This document shows, piece by piece, positions 8,899 to 17,498 of a DNA stretch of 64,000 bases. Each line of letters begins with the position of its first letter. Positions within the stretch are counted from its first letter, which is position 1. The notes beneath the pieces are model-generated. The model was not told the origin of the DNA. It did no database searches and was given only the letters and a program-made list of their open reading frames with translations. The position numbers and the translations under genes were made by a program. The DNA is taken from contig NZ_AP023033.1 in assembly GCF_019670125.1 (NCBI RefSeq), forward strand, positions 1,496,501-1,560,500, in the 5' to 3' direction. The stretch comes from Agarivorans aestuarii. GTDB taxonomy: Bacteria > Pseudomonadota > Gammaproteobacteria > Enterobacterales > Celerinatantimonadaceae.

Positions 8899-9600
8899 AT
8901 GTCCCCGCGGATCCTGGTCATTGAAGACGACCACGATATTAATAACCTGATCACCATGAATCTAAACGACATGATGTATCAAGTAGAAAGCTGCGAGAAT
9001 GGCGCGCAAGGTTACGCTAAAGCCAGCAGCGATAACTTCGACTTAATCGTGCTTGATTTAATGCTACCCGGCATGGACGGTTTAGACATTTGTCGACAAC
9101 TTCGCGCCCAACAACACAACACGCCAATTTTAATGCTCACCGCACGCGACTCAGAGGCCGATCGGGTGGTGGGTTTAGAAATGGGTGCAGATGACTACCT
9201 CACTAAACCCTTTAGCGTGCGCGAGTTGCAAGCAAGAGTGAAAGCCATGTTGCGCCGCGTTGATATGCTAGTGCAAAGCCAGCAACAAACCGACGCCACT
9301 ACCATGCAGTGGAAGGACTTATCCATCGACATTGGTCGTCGCCAAGTATCAGTGCGCAATCAGGCGGTGGAGCTTACCTCTACCGAGTTTGATTTACTGC
9401 TGCATTTGGCCAAATCACCGGGTTTAGTATTCAGCCGAGCTCAGTTATTAGACCAAGTTTGGGGCTATAAACACAGCGGCTACGAGCACACCGTAAATTC
9501 GCATATCAATCGACTACGCACCAAGTTAGAAAGCGACCCTTCTAATCCTGAATACGTGCTAACTGTGTGGGGAGTAGGGTACAAGTTTAATGATGTTTAG
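8899..9600 (+). CDS. OmpR-family response regulator
   Basis: Two-component transcription factor. The receiver domain (1-118) has the acidic pocket EDD, the phospho-acceptor Asp53 in VLDLMLPGMDG, the Thr of LTARD and the Lys of TKPF; the C-terminal winged helix (about 140-232) ends in the typical VWGVGYKF. I place the start at the ATG at 8899, which has an excellent AAGGAAAGGAG site; an upstream GTG at 8854 would add a non-conserved leader. It overlaps the kinase gene by about 11 bases, so the pair is translationally coupled. Confidence 0.94.
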   Translation: MSPRILVIEDDHDINNLITMNLNDMMYQVESCENGAQGYAKASSDNFDLIVLDLMLPGMDGLDICRQLRAQQHNTPILMLTARDSEADRVVGLEMGADDYLTKPFSVRELQARVKAMLRRVDMLVQSQQQTDATTMQWKDLSIDIGRRQVSVRNQAVELTSTEFDLLLHLAKSPGLVFSRAQLLDQVWGYKHSGYEHTVNSHINRLRTKLESDPSNPEYVLTVWGVGYKFNDV

Positions 9601-11083
9601 ATTTATCAGTTCTTTTTACAGCAAGTTAATGCTGGCCGTGGTGGTGTGTTTTATTTTAGCGGGTGGCTTATTACTGGGCTTGGCTCATCAAAGCTCGCAG
9701 CAGTATCAAAACGAAATTGAACAAAAACTGCATTTACAATTAGCCGAACATTTAGTTTACGAAAGCCAATTGTTTAAAGATGGAGAGCTTGATCCTAAAG
9801 CGATTAAGCAGGCTTTTCATTCGATGATGATCTTAGGCCCAAGTTTTGAGTTCTACATTCTTGATACCGCCGGCAAGGTGGTGACTTACTCAGCCGATCC
9901 CAGCAAAATCAAACGCAGGCAGTTAGATTTAAAGCCAATTCGAGATTTTATCGACGGTTCTAGAGCCATGCCAATTATTGGCGATGACCCTCGTTCTCCC
10001 TCAAGAAGTAAGATTTTTTCGGTGGCCGAAATTCGTGAAGGCAATAGCTTAAAAGGTTATCTATACATCATCATTGGCGGCGAGATCTACGACAGCGTTG
10101 CCGAGCTGCTGCAAAGCAGTCACATTATGAAATTAAGCATGCTGGGGCTTTTGTTCATTTTAGGTTTTAGCTTGTTAGTGGTATTTCTCATCTTCGGTTT
10201 GCTTACCAAACCACTGCGTCGCTTAGCTAAGGATATTGATCAGTTTCAGCATGTTGGCTTGGAGCAAACCGCTAACATTGCAGGGCATTGGCAAAATAAC
10301 TCTCACGATGAAGTGCAAAAGCTAGGCGCTGCCTTTAGTGATATGGCCACCACCATTAAGGGCCAATATCAAAAGGTTAAAGACACCGACCAATTGCGCA
10401 GAGAGCTTATTTCTTATGTTTCTCACGACCTGAGAACACCGCTAGCATCACTGCAAGGTTACTTAGAAACTTGGCAGTTAAAACACCGAGACTTATCTCC
10501 AGAAGAAGGTGAGCAGTTAATTAAAGTAGCTTTAAGCAGCGCACGTAAAACCTCTAGCTTAGTGGAGCAGCTATTTGAGCTGGCTCACCTTGATAGCGAC
10601 CAAGCTACGATTAATGAAGAGTCAGTCGCAATTGCTGAATTAGCCCAGGACGTAATTCAAAAGCTCGAGTTAGCTGCCCAGAAAAAGCAGGTGGTAATGA
10701 GTGTAGAGCCGCAAGACCCATCCTTAGTCGCCTGCGCCGATATTCAACGTATTGAGCGAGTGTTTACCAACTTGTTGGAGAACTCGATCCGTCACTGTAG
10801 CGAAGGCGACGAGATTAAAGTAAAAATCGACCAAGCAGAGCAGGGCAATAAGTTAGCCATTACCGTAAGTGATACTGGCACTGGGATCCCCAGCGATGAT
10901 TTACCACATATCTTCGACGCCCACTATCGAGCAGCTAATCGAGCTAAAGATAAAAGTTCACATGGCGGTTTAGGTTTGGCCATTGCTAAGCGAATAGTGC
11001 AACTGCATCGTTCATCAATTAGCGTGGAGTCCACCTTAGGCGAAGGCACCCGTTTTTGTTTTACCCTAGATAAACCTATGTAA
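9590..11083 (+). CDS. Membrane sensor histidine kinase
   Basis: Cognate kinase of the preceding regulator. Two transmembrane helices (about 12-31 and 181-205) bracket a periplasmic sensor domain of some 150 residues; HAMP follows (about 205-265), then HisKA with the phosphorylated His279 in SYVSHDLRTPL, and the ATP-binding domain with N box NLLENSIRHC, G1 DTGTGIP and G2 GGLGLAIAKR. ATG codons at 9590 and 9593 are both possible. The signal is unknown; the adjacent spondin proteins are candidate outputs or inputs. Confidence 0.94.
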   Translation: MMFRFISSFYSKLMLAVVVCFILAGGLLLGLAHQSSQQYQNEIEQKLHLQLAEHLVYESQLFKDGELDPKAIKQAFHSMMILGPSFEFYILDTAGKVVTYSADPSKIKRRQLDLKPIRDFIDGSRAMPIIGDDPRSPSRSKIFSVAEIREGNSLKGYLYIIIGGEIYDSVAELLQSSHIMKLSMLGLLFILGFSLLVVFLIFGLLTKPLRRLAKDIDQFQHVGLEQTANIAGHWQNNSHDEVQKLGAAFSDMATTIKGQYQKVKDTDQLRRELISYVSHDLRTPLASLQGYLETWQLKHRDLSPEEGEQLIKVALSSARKTSSLVEQLFELAHLDSDQATINEESVAIAELAQDVIQKLELAAQKKQVVMSVEPQDPSLVACADIQRIERVFTNLLENSIRHCSEGDEIKVKIDQAEQGNKLAITVSDTGTGIPSDDLPHIFDAHYRAANRAKDKSSHGGLGLAIAKRIVQLHRSSISVESTLGEGTRFCFTLDKPM

Positions 11084-11093
11084 TTCTGCACTT

Positions 11094-11130
11094 TTCACTG
11101 GGCTGGCGCTTATCGGTGTAGCCCAGTGAA
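11094..11130 (+). terminator. Hairpin downstream of the kinase
   Basis: TTCACTGGGCT and AGCCCAGTGAA form an 11-bp perfect stem around a 15-base loop, starting 10 bases after the kinase stop. It lacks a strong T-tract, so intrinsic termination is plausible but weak. Confidence 0.5.
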
Positions 11131-11316
11131 TGTTGATATATAGGCGCTGGCTTGTGCAGTTTTTAACTTCTTGTTGTTGCTGTTTCTTGCACAATAAAAC
11201 TGCTGATTAAGCTATGCGCTTTGTGCATATATTCCCTGAGTTAAATTCATTAGTTTGAGGAAACAGAACTGCGTACACTCCGCGCTTCTTTTGGTTACCC
11301 GCAAATAAAATACCCT

Positions 11317-11508
11317 ATGTTTTCGCAATCTATTCTGGCTCAAATGCTGAGAATACTGCTGTTATTAAGCTTAACGCTGCTTGTTGTGCATCACTCGCCA
11401 AGCTTATTAAAGCTGTTGGCTGAACAGGCTATGAATAGCGGCTGCCATCAAATTAATGACGATGCATCGCAGCATCAACATCACTCTCACCACCATTCTC
11501 ATCATTAA
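11317..11508 (+). CDS. His-rich membrane microprotein
   Basis: A 63-residue protein not recognised as a named family. It has one hydrophobic helix (about residues 10-28, MLRILLLLSLTLLVV) and a C-terminal tail with ten histidines in the last 12 residues, ending HHSHHHSHH. Such tails often bind Ni, Zn, Cu or Co. The stop lies 13 bases before the MFS transporter start, so the two are probably co-transcribed. The ribosome site is weak, and an internal ATG at about 11344 is an alternative. Coding status is inferred from composition and gene spacing. Confidence 0.55.
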   Translation: MFSQSILAQMLRILLLLSLTLLVVHHSPSLLKLLAEQAMNSGCHQINDDASQHQHHSHHHSHH

Positions 11509-11521
11509 GTAAGAGGCTTAC

Positions 11522-12730
11522 ATGAGTATTTTTCGCTTTCCGGCATTGGTTTGGCTAGGCATTGGCATTTTGGTTATCTCGCTTGGTATTCGCCAGTCCT
11601 TTGGTATTTTCATGATGCCAGTATCAGAGCACTTTCAGTTAGGTAGAGAGTTTTTTAGCTTTGCCATTGCCTTGCAAAACTTGTTGTTTGGCATGTTCCA
11701 ACCTTTTGTGGGGATGGCTGCAGACAAGTGGGGAGCAAAACGAGTGATAGTGCTGGGAGCGGCAGCTTATGCACTGGGTTTATATTTAAGCTCAATCGCC
11801 GCGCTGCCTAGCATGTTGTATCTATCTTTGGGTGCATTAGTAGGGCTTGGGCTTAGTGCCACGAGCTATGTGATTGTATTAGGCGCAGTGGCTAAAGTAG
11901 TACCTGCTAAACATGCCGCAAAGGCTTTTGGCTTAACTACCGCGGCAGGCTCCTTTGGTATGTTTGCAATGATCCCAGGCGCGCAACTTATGTTAAGCCA
12001 AATGGGCTGGCAGCAAGCCCTGCAAGCTTTTGCTTTGTTATGCGCGTTAATGGTGGCGTTTGCCATGTTTATGAAAACCGCTAAACCTAGTACTGAAAAT
12101 CAAGTGGTAGTAGACGAAAAGCAAACCCTTAAAGAGTCCTTACAAGAGGCGTTTTCTCATAAAGGTTATTGGCTTATTCATGCTGGTTTTTTTGTCTGTG
12201 GTTTTCATGTGATGTTTATTGCCACTCACTTACCGAGTTACCTCGCTGATAAAAACTTAAGTGCCACAACCGGGGCCATGGCTTTAGCCTATGTGGGGAT
12301 CTTCAATATCTTTGGCTCGTATTTTTGGGGCGTAATGGGCGACAGATTTAGCAAGCGCCATGTTATGTCGGCCTTGTATCTTATGAGAACAGTGGTCATC
12401 GCTGGTTTTGTGAGTTTGCCGGTGACCGAGAGCACAGCGGCATTATTTGGTGGCGCTATTGGCTTTTGTTGGTTAGGTACTGTGCCGCTTACCTCTGGTT
12501 TGGTTAGGCAAATATTTGGCGCTCGCTACTTATCTACCTTGTATGGCTTGGTGTTTTTTACTCATCAAATTGGCAGTTTTTTAGGCGCTTGGGCAGGTGG
12601 GCGTATTTATGATTACTACGGCTCTTACGAACCTATCTGGTGGTCAACTGTGGCACTAGCTTTTATCGCAGCATTAATTCATTTGCCGATTAATGATAAA
12701 CCGGTAATGCGTTTGGCAGCTGCGAGTTGA
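11522..12730 (+). CDS. MFS transporter
   Basis: Inner-membrane carrier of the major facilitator superfamily, 402 residues with about 12 hydrophobic segments. The loop 2-3 signature appears as GMAADKWGAKRV, and the equivalent in the second half as GVMGDRFSKRHV. The N-terminal IRQSFGIFMMPV resembles the OFA/monocarboxylate-like group. The substrate cannot be named. The His-rich microprotein immediately upstream hints at metal or metal-chelate biology, but that is only context. After this gene the sequence becomes accessory in character. Confidence 0.88.
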   Translation: MSIFRFPALVWLGIGILVISLGIRQSFGIFMMPVSEHFQLGREFFSFAIALQNLLFGMFQPFVGMAADKWGAKRVIVLGAAAYALGLYLSSIAALPSMLYLSLGALVGLGLSATSYVIVLGAVAKVVPAKHAAKAFGLTTAAGSFGMFAMIPGAQLMLSQMGWQQALQAFALLCALMVAFAMFMKTAKPSTENQVVVDEKQTLKESLQEAFSHKGYWLIHAGFFVCGFHVMFIATHLPSYLADKNLSATTGAMALAYVGIFNIFGSYFWGVMGDRFSKRHVMSALYLMRTVVIAGFVSLPVTESTAALFGGAIGFCWLGTVPLTSGLVRQIFGARYLSTLYGLVFFTHQIGSFLGAWAGGRIYDYYGSYEPIWWSTVALAFIAALIHLPINDKPVMRLAAAS

Positions 12731-12764
12731 TCCTATCAGGGTGATATAGGTTTACCTCTTCTTA

Positions 12765-12874
12765 ACACGTCTTTGGACAAAAACGAGTCAGCTTACCTAA
12801 CCCATTTGGAACATTCTGACTCTTCGGATGACTTCTAGTACTGGAGGCGTACGGCCACCCAAAACGTTCCTGGT
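12765..12874 (+). repeat. Structured repeat element A, copy 1
   Basis: Begins with ACACGTCTTTGGACAA (12765-12780), which recurs exactly at 14831 and with one change at 18936. Inside, GAGTCAG (12785-12791) pairs with CTGACTC (12816-12822). The tail GGAGGCGTACGGCCACCC (12843-12860) matches GGTGGCGTATGGCAACGC of copy 3, and CCCAAAACGT just after it is largely complementary to the ACGTCTTTGG head. It lies between the MFS transporter and the phospholipase gene. Identity unknown; a mobile-element end, a recombination site or a structured RNA are all possible. Confidence 0.55.
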
Positions 12875-13024
12875 TAACTTTTCTTATCAACTACAGGTTA
12901 GGAAACCTGACTCCATATCCTAATGCACTCTGTTCTTTTGACCCACTTATTTGCCTATGTCACTGGACTCAACTAACTTTATTCATGTCCATGGTTAGGT
13001 CGACACACAGGGAAGTACATAACG

Positions 13025-14647
13025 ATGAGTAGGTTCTATGTAGACTATTGGTCTCGTGAGTGGATCGATGAGAATCATTTTCCAGAGGTTGAATTAGAAA
13101 GCTTTCAGCAACACTATACCCATAGAGATTTGGGTGTCGCTTTTTCCGGTGGGGGGACTCGCTCAGCGGCATGTACCTTGGGACAGCTTAAGGCATTAGA
13201 TGAATTAGGTTTGTTGCCAAGGGTCAAATATATCTCGGCAGTATCTGGGGGGGGGTGGGCGGCGACGCCATTTACCTATACCGACGATACTGAGCTGTAC
13301 TTTGGTGAGATTAGAGACCCTGAAAATATCACCTTTTCTAACAGCAAATCTGTACATTCTAGATCAATGCAAAGCGCGATTTCAGACTCTCCGCTCGTTA
13401 GCAACCTTATCGTAGGCGGACTAAAGTTAAAAGGTGATGAGAGTTTTGCTTACTCGCTTGGTGAGGTATTTTTAAAACCCTATGGGCTGCATGACCCGAG
13501 TCGATATTTTACTTTCGATCAAGAGAGCGAAGTCTTAACTCGCCAAGGCTTTCCTTCTAGTACTAAGTTGGATTTTTATCATGTACGCAAGGGGGCGCCC
13601 TATCTAATCCTTGGGGCGACTCTACTTAACGAAGATGGCTTAGCTTCAGACAAGAAATACCACGTTGAATACACCCCCTTTTATTCAGGAGTGAGGGTTG
13701 GTCATGTAGATAAAGACCTCTGGAGTAGCAATGACTATTTTGGAGGTGGCTACATTACGAGCTGCGGTTACGACTGTAAGGGCCCCTACAGCAAGCGAGA
13801 CTTAGATGGACGCGAACAGCTGCTGGTGAAGCAGGCTCCGGTACTTAGCTTCGATATTACAAATGAAAAAGCTTTTTCTCTAAATGACATTATTGCCAGT
13901 ACTGGTGCAGCACCTCAAGAAATAACGAGCAATATAGGATTAGGAGCACTTGGTTTCCCTGAGTTTAATCATATGCCATTGAATCCAGAAGAGGGGGATA
14001 ACTCAGTATCCGAGGAATATCCGCACTCTGATGGTGGCCATCTAGAGAACCTTGGTATTATGCCATTGCTGGCGCGCAAAATGACCAAGATTGTGGTTTT
14101 TGTGAATACCAAAAAGCCGTTTTCTCCAAATATGAAAAAGCCTTTGGATAGTGGGTTTAACAAATCGGTGCAAGCCTTGTTCGTGCCAATCGATAACCTA
14201 TTTAAAAAAGAAGATTTTTCCACTAATGTGGTATTTAACAATGGTGAGGAAGAGCTGATAAAGCTTATAGAGCAGCTCAGTCAACTGGTGAAAAAGGAAT
14301 CCAGTAGTGATGAATATATTGCCAAAACTGCTTTGTTTGCAAAAACCAAGCTAGTAACCACGAACAATGAGCACTACGGAATAGAAGCAGGTCATGAAGT
14401 CGAAATCACCTGGGTATATAACTGCCGAAGCTCTGCTTGGGAGCGAAAACTAAAAGACAAAGACCTTGCTAAGTTGATAACGAAGAAGAAGCGCTTGATT
14501 GGCAATCAGGAAGGGCTAGAAGATTTCCCTCACTACGGCACATTCTTTGAAAACCCTAGGGGAGTGGTAGAGCTCACTAAGGTGCAGACAAATCTTTTGA
14601 CTAATCTTTCTTATTGGGTGGCAAAGAAAGCCCTAGATGAGGTTTAA
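13025..14647 (+). CDS. Patatin/cPLA2-like phospholipase
   Basis: Predicted lipid acyl hydrolase of 540 residues. The oxyanion-hole motif SGGGTRSAA lies near residue 41, the nucleophile motif SAVSGGGW near 74-81, and the catalytic Asp is in SDGGHLENLG near residue 340, giving the Ser-Asp dyad. There is no signal peptide, so it should act in the cytoplasm. About 200 C-terminal residues have no recognised domain. GGGAAG precedes the start. It is a single gene flanked by direct copies of repeat A. Related enzymes serve as effectors in some phage-defence systems, but no cyclase or sensor gene is adjacent, so a defence role is speculative. Confidence 0.82.
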   Translation: MSRFYVDYWSREWIDENHFPEVELESFQQHYTHRDLGVAFSGGGTRSAACTLGQLKALDELGLLPRVKYISAVSGGGWAATPFTYTDDTELYFGEIRDPENITFSNSKSVHSRSMQSAISDSPLVSNLIVGGLKLKGDESFAYSLGEVFLKPYGLHDPSRYFTFDQESEVLTRQGFPSSTKLDFYHVRKGAPYLILGATLLNEDGLASDKKYHVEYTPFYSGVRVGHVDKDLWSSNDYFGGGYITSCGYDCKGPYSKRDLDGREQLLVKQAPVLSFDITNEKAFSLNDIIASTGAAPQEITSNIGLGALGFPEFNHMPLNPEEGDNSVSEEYPHSDGGHLENLGIMPLLARKMTKIVVFVNTKKPFSPNMKKPLDSGFNKSVQALFVPIDNLFKKEDFSTNVVFNNGEEELIKLIEQLSQLVKKESSSDEYIAKTALFAKTKLVTTNNEHYGIEAGHEVEITWVYNCRSSAWERKLKDKDLAKLITKKKRLIGNQEGLEDFPHYGTFFENPRGVVELTKVQTNLLTNLSYWVAKKALDEV

Positions 14648-14830
14648 CAAAGAAAAATGAGGCATCTGTCTCCTTGTTTTTTTACTTATCTTCCTCTGGA
14701 ATAGGAGCAACCAGAATATCAGTAGATGAATGGTCGTTAAGGCTGGTTTTAGGTGCGTAAATTAACATCACTCCTACCCAATCGACAAAATTTAAGACGG
14801 GCCTTACACGTGTTGGTGATGAACGCGCAG

Positions 14831-14905
14831 ACACGTCTTTGGACAATTTCAAGTTACGGGTGAACCGTATTTTGAGAACCTAGAAAGTGCCTAGGATTCT
14901 CAGGC
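14831..14905 (+). repeat. Structured repeat element A, copy 2
   Basis: Starts with the same 16-mer ACACGTCTTTGGACAA and shares a further ATT with copy 3. Two hairpins follow: TACGG (14855-14859) with CCGTA (14865-14869), and TTGAGAACCTAG (14872-14883) with CTAGGATTCTCAG (14891-14903). The first hairpin sits where copy 3 has TTAGC/GCTAA, so sequence differs while pairing is kept. It lies about 180 bases after the phospholipase stop, in the same orientation as copy 1. Confidence 0.55.
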
Positions 14906-14946
14906 CTTACCAATACTGTACATAGCCAAACCTCTTTAAAACACTG

Positions 14947-15309
14947 TCATTCAACAATATACCGGCTTCCTTCCAATTCACCAAAAGAAGAGAGTGTGAT
15001 ATTAAGGCGCCTAAAAAAACTAAAGAACTGCAATAAACTTACTTCTAACTGACGCTTCTTAAGCCTTAGTGTTGCGTTAGCAGCCAGTACATTTTGTAGT
15101 GACTGCCCCTTCTCCAACTGCATCACTAAACATTCAATAATCACTTTATCCGTGTCTATATAAGTGAATTCTGCACCGACTATGACATCCCTGTCCGCTA
15201 TTAGCCCTTTTTTTCTTAAATGCTCCAACAAGAAGTCAGATTCATTATCATCAGCTGCTATGCTTCCGTTCCAGTCGTTGTACTGCGTTGATGCCTTAAA
15301 TGTGGTCAT
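14947..15309 (-). CDS. Hypothetical protein
   Basis: A 120-residue soluble protein that I do not recognise. It is mixed alpha/beta in appearance, with an acidic N-terminal half (SIAADDNESDFLLEHLRKKG) and a basic segment (LRLKKRQLEVSLLQFFSFFRRL). AGGAAGAG lies six bases before the ATG, which supports a real start. It is convergent with the phospholipase gene, with repeat A copy 2 between them, and divergent from the next gene. No function can be assigned. Confidence 0.6.
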   Translation of the reverse strand: MTTFKASTQYNDWNGSIAADDNESDFLLEHLRKKGLIADRDVIVGAEFTYIDTDKVIIECLVMQLEKGQSLQNVLAANATLRLKKRQLEVSLLQFFSFFRRLNITLSSFGELEGSRYIVE

Positions 15310-15368
15310 GACTCTTCCTATCGCCTATTAATTTGCAACAGTTTTACACATGAGTTAAATGGCCACCA

Positions 15369-15388
15369 AGCATAACAATGGTTATGCT
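15369..15388. promoter_or_regulatory. Perfect 8-bp palindrome in the divergent region
   Basis: AGCATAAC, loop AATG, GTTATGCT. It lies about 60 bases before the divergent gene's start at 15309 and 40 bases before my preferred start (15428) of the plus-strand gene. It could be an operator or a recombination-site-like hairpin. If the plus-strand gene began at the ATG at 15359, the palindrome would lie inside it, which argues for the later start. Confidence 0.4.
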
Positions 15389-15427
15389 ATTCCCTTCAGG
15401 ATGAACGCACTATGCTTATGGAGCTCC

Positions 15428-16285
15428 ATGGAAACACACAAAACTAAAGCTGAGTTACAAGCTGAAAAAGACTCGGAAGCGCTTTGGGTTAAGATCCAGC
15501 AGGAGATTTGTTCTGCACAGATATCTAAGTCACTAAGGCTTCAAAAATGTTCTCCAACAGCGTTCTATGAGTACCTAAGAAAAAAACAGTTCGAAATAGG
15601 CCATTACGGCGTGCAACGACATACTGAGAACTTCGGCCGCTTTGGAAAACTAACTGAAGCTACCTCCCTCGTAAGCAAGAACGAAAACCTCTATTTAGTT
15701 AAACAATACTTTCCAAATAAAAAAGGTTGCCTTGAAAGAGTAATCGGAACGGACTTAGGTGCTGTTTACACCAAGCATTGCGTAGAAAGATTGATAATGC
15801 GGCGAGCTATCAAAAACCTTAAAGGCTTAGCAGAAACAATAGAGAAAATTGAGCGAACTGTTAGAAATTCTGATTTTACTTCCCATTATGGTTCTTTAGA
15901 TCAAGATGTGGAATATACGATAGTCCTGGCAGATTTGGTGATTTTTGCAAAACCTGACTTTGAGGAAAGCGATGTTTTTACCGCTATATATAAAAGCTGC
16001 CTTACGTCTAATGAGTTTTCAAGCAAGCAATCAACGGTTGTTAAGCATATTTTAAACTCTCTCAATACAGATGCCTGCTTGATTGCCTCACAAGATATCC
16101 CATCAAGCATCCATCACGCAAACAATGTAATTGAAAGCACCAAGGTTCGAGTGGCCCACTATGATCAGCTAGAGGCTATAACAGGTATTCCCAGCCCTGA
16201 TGGTTTTAAAGCCGCAGCAAAAGAGCGTGGTAGATTTTCGAAGTTTTTGGAAGAAATGCTTAAACAGAACAAAGAGGTTGTTTAG
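15428..16285 (+). CDS. Hypothetical protein
   Basis: Unrecognised cytoplasmic protein of about 285 residues from the chosen ATG at 15428, which follows GGAG by five bases. The frame is open from an ATG at 15359 without a ribosome site, and from 15401. The sequence is basic and mixed helical, with a central segment GTDLGAVYTKHCVERLIMRRAIKNL and a later hydrophobic stretch (EYTIVLADLVIFAKPD). No signal peptide, membrane helix or named motif was seen. Repeat B copy 1 begins about 20 bases after the stop codon. Confidence 0.6.
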   Translation: METHKTKAELQAEKDSEALWVKIQQEICSAQISKSLRLQKCSPTAFYEYLRKKQFEIGHYGVQRHTENFGRFGKLTEATSLVSKNENLYLVKQYFPNKKGCLERVIGTDLGAVYTKHCVERLIMRRAIKNLKGLAETIEKIERTVRNSDFTSHYGSLDQDVEYTIVLADLVIFAKPDFEESDVFTAIYKSCLTSNEFSSKQSTVVKHILNSLNTDACLIASQDIPSSIHHANNVIESTKVRVAHYDQLEAITGIPSPDGFKAAAKERGRFSKFLEEMLKQNKEVV

Positions 16286-16306
16286 CATTCTTAACAAGAA
16301 AAACAA

Positions 16307-16377
16307 AATAAGCTTTTTCGAACACGAGAGCTTTCATTCCTCTTTGGGCTTCAATTCACCAACCGGCTTAGCTTATT
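16307..16377 (+). repeat. Structured repeat element B, copy 1
   Basis: Outer arms AATAAGCT (16307-16314) and AGCTTATT (16370-16377) are perfectly complementary. Between them are a small GAGAG/CTCT hairpin and a conserved block, 16341-16370, reading TCTTTGGGCTTCAATTCACC then AACCGGCTTA. Copy 2 at 18275 has the same inner block with two differences but a different pair of complementary outer arms. It lies between convergent genes. Confidence 0.6.
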
Positions 16378-16384
16378 CTAGTTG

Positions 16385-16696
16385 CTAGGGCACAGCAATG
16401 TACTTGAATGACTGCAATCCAAGTCTTTTAGCGTTCGCTCTTGCCGATGCTTTATTCATAAACGGGTGAACCCCTTGTTCAGTTAAGCGGCGTAACGACT
16501 CTTCTACTGAATCAACTAACCATACATTACCCGCACAAGGTGGTGTGCCGCTTATATGTAAATGGCTTAATTGTCCTTCTTCATTTATCAAAGAAACCGT
16601 TTTGCTTTCAACGTAGTTCAGCTCAATTTCCACAACTGAACCATCTGCCCTATAAAACTTGGGAATACGATGCCCCGTTGTCAGTAAGTATTTCAT
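16385..16696 (-). CDS. Hypothetical protein
   Basis: A 103-residue soluble protein, not recognised. It begins with a basic beta-rich segment (KYLLTTGHRIPKFYRADGSVVEIELNYVESKTVSL) and ends with a helical part (ASARANAKRLGLQSFKYIAVP). The ATG at 16696 is preferred over a TTG one codon upstream; AGGGA lies about ten bases before. It sits directly after repeat B copy 1, convergent with the preceding gene. Confidence 0.6.
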   Translation of the reverse strand: MKYLLTTGHRIPKFYRADGSVVEIELNYVESKTVSLINEEGQLSHLHISGTPPCAGNVWLVDSVEESLRRLTEQGVHPFMNKASARANAKRLGLQSFKYIAVP

Positions 16697-16774
16697 CAAT
16701 ATATTCCCTCACTTTTCGCTAGGAGGCTTTGCGAATTTATGCGCCTTTCTATCAAGTTAATGTGGTAGTCGATA

Positions 16775-17290
16775 TTAGTTTGGCGACTCGGTGATAGAAA
16801 TTACTTTTTTGTCTATGTCTTCCACACCTTTCGTACCGTGGTAGTTAGACGCTCTTTCGATATCACCCACTGCTAATTTAAGGTTACTTTCGCAATAGTA
16901 CTCATAGCCTATTCCAGAGTTGGGGTATTGTTTATCTGTACCTTCGTAATAAGACCTGAAAGTCACCGTGTATTGCAACTCACCGCCAGTGCAATATTTA
17001 TTACTATCATCCGTATTGCGGTTTCGATAGACACGCGTTTCTTGATTTGCTTTTAGTGTTTTAATTACTGCTTCATTGCTTTCAAGTTTAGCTTCTAGCT
17101 CTTCTGAACGGTTGGCTTTATTAATTGTTTCCTGAGCTTTCGCCATGTGAGCCTTGTCAAGCTCTTGCTTTTTATCTTCCTTATTGAACCAATCATAAAG
17201 CCCTAAAGGAACACTAATAATCCAAAAGCAGCCACCAATTAGACCCAATTTGATAGCAATCTGAGTTAGCTTGTTTTTGGCATTTTTCAT
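16775..17290 (-). CDS. Hypothetical single-pass membrane protein
   Basis: A 171-residue protein with one N-terminal transmembrane helix (about 10-30, IAIKLGLIGGCFWIISVPLGLY), then a charged coiled-coil stretch (about 38-85, rich in Glu, Lys and Ala) and a C-terminal beta-like domain with two cysteines (YCTGG and YYCESN). The cysteines would fit a periplasmic disulfide. AGGAAGC lies about 11 bases before the ATG. No family was recognised. It is 79 bases upstream of the previous minus-strand gene and may share its transcript. Confidence 0.6.
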   Translation of the reverse strand: MKNAKNKLTQIAIKLGLIGGCFWIISVPLGLYDWFNKEDKKQELDKAHMAKAQETINKANRSEELEAKLESNEAVIKTLKANQETRVYRNRNTDDSNKYCTGGELQYTVTFRSYYEGTDKQYPNSGIGYEYYCESNLKLAVGDIERASNYHGTKGVEDIDKKVISITESPN

Positions 17291-17498
17291 ATTGATAAAG
17301 CTTCCTTGCTTAGACCACTTAATCGTACATCCAAATTAAGTTAAGTACCAAATGACTGACGCAAAGAATTCTGTTCACTCGCTGCACTGAATCAATGTAT
17401 TAGTTTCGACCAGATCTTAACAACATCACTATACTTACTCTTTAATTAACACCGAGTTTGGCCATGGTTATTTTCAAAACAATTTTAAGGAGCGGCGC

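Noticed and set aside
12969-13172. Minus-strand frame over the phospholipase start
   Set aside because: It is antisense to a well-supported gene with intact catalytic motifs and good start; its translation is low complexity and family-free.
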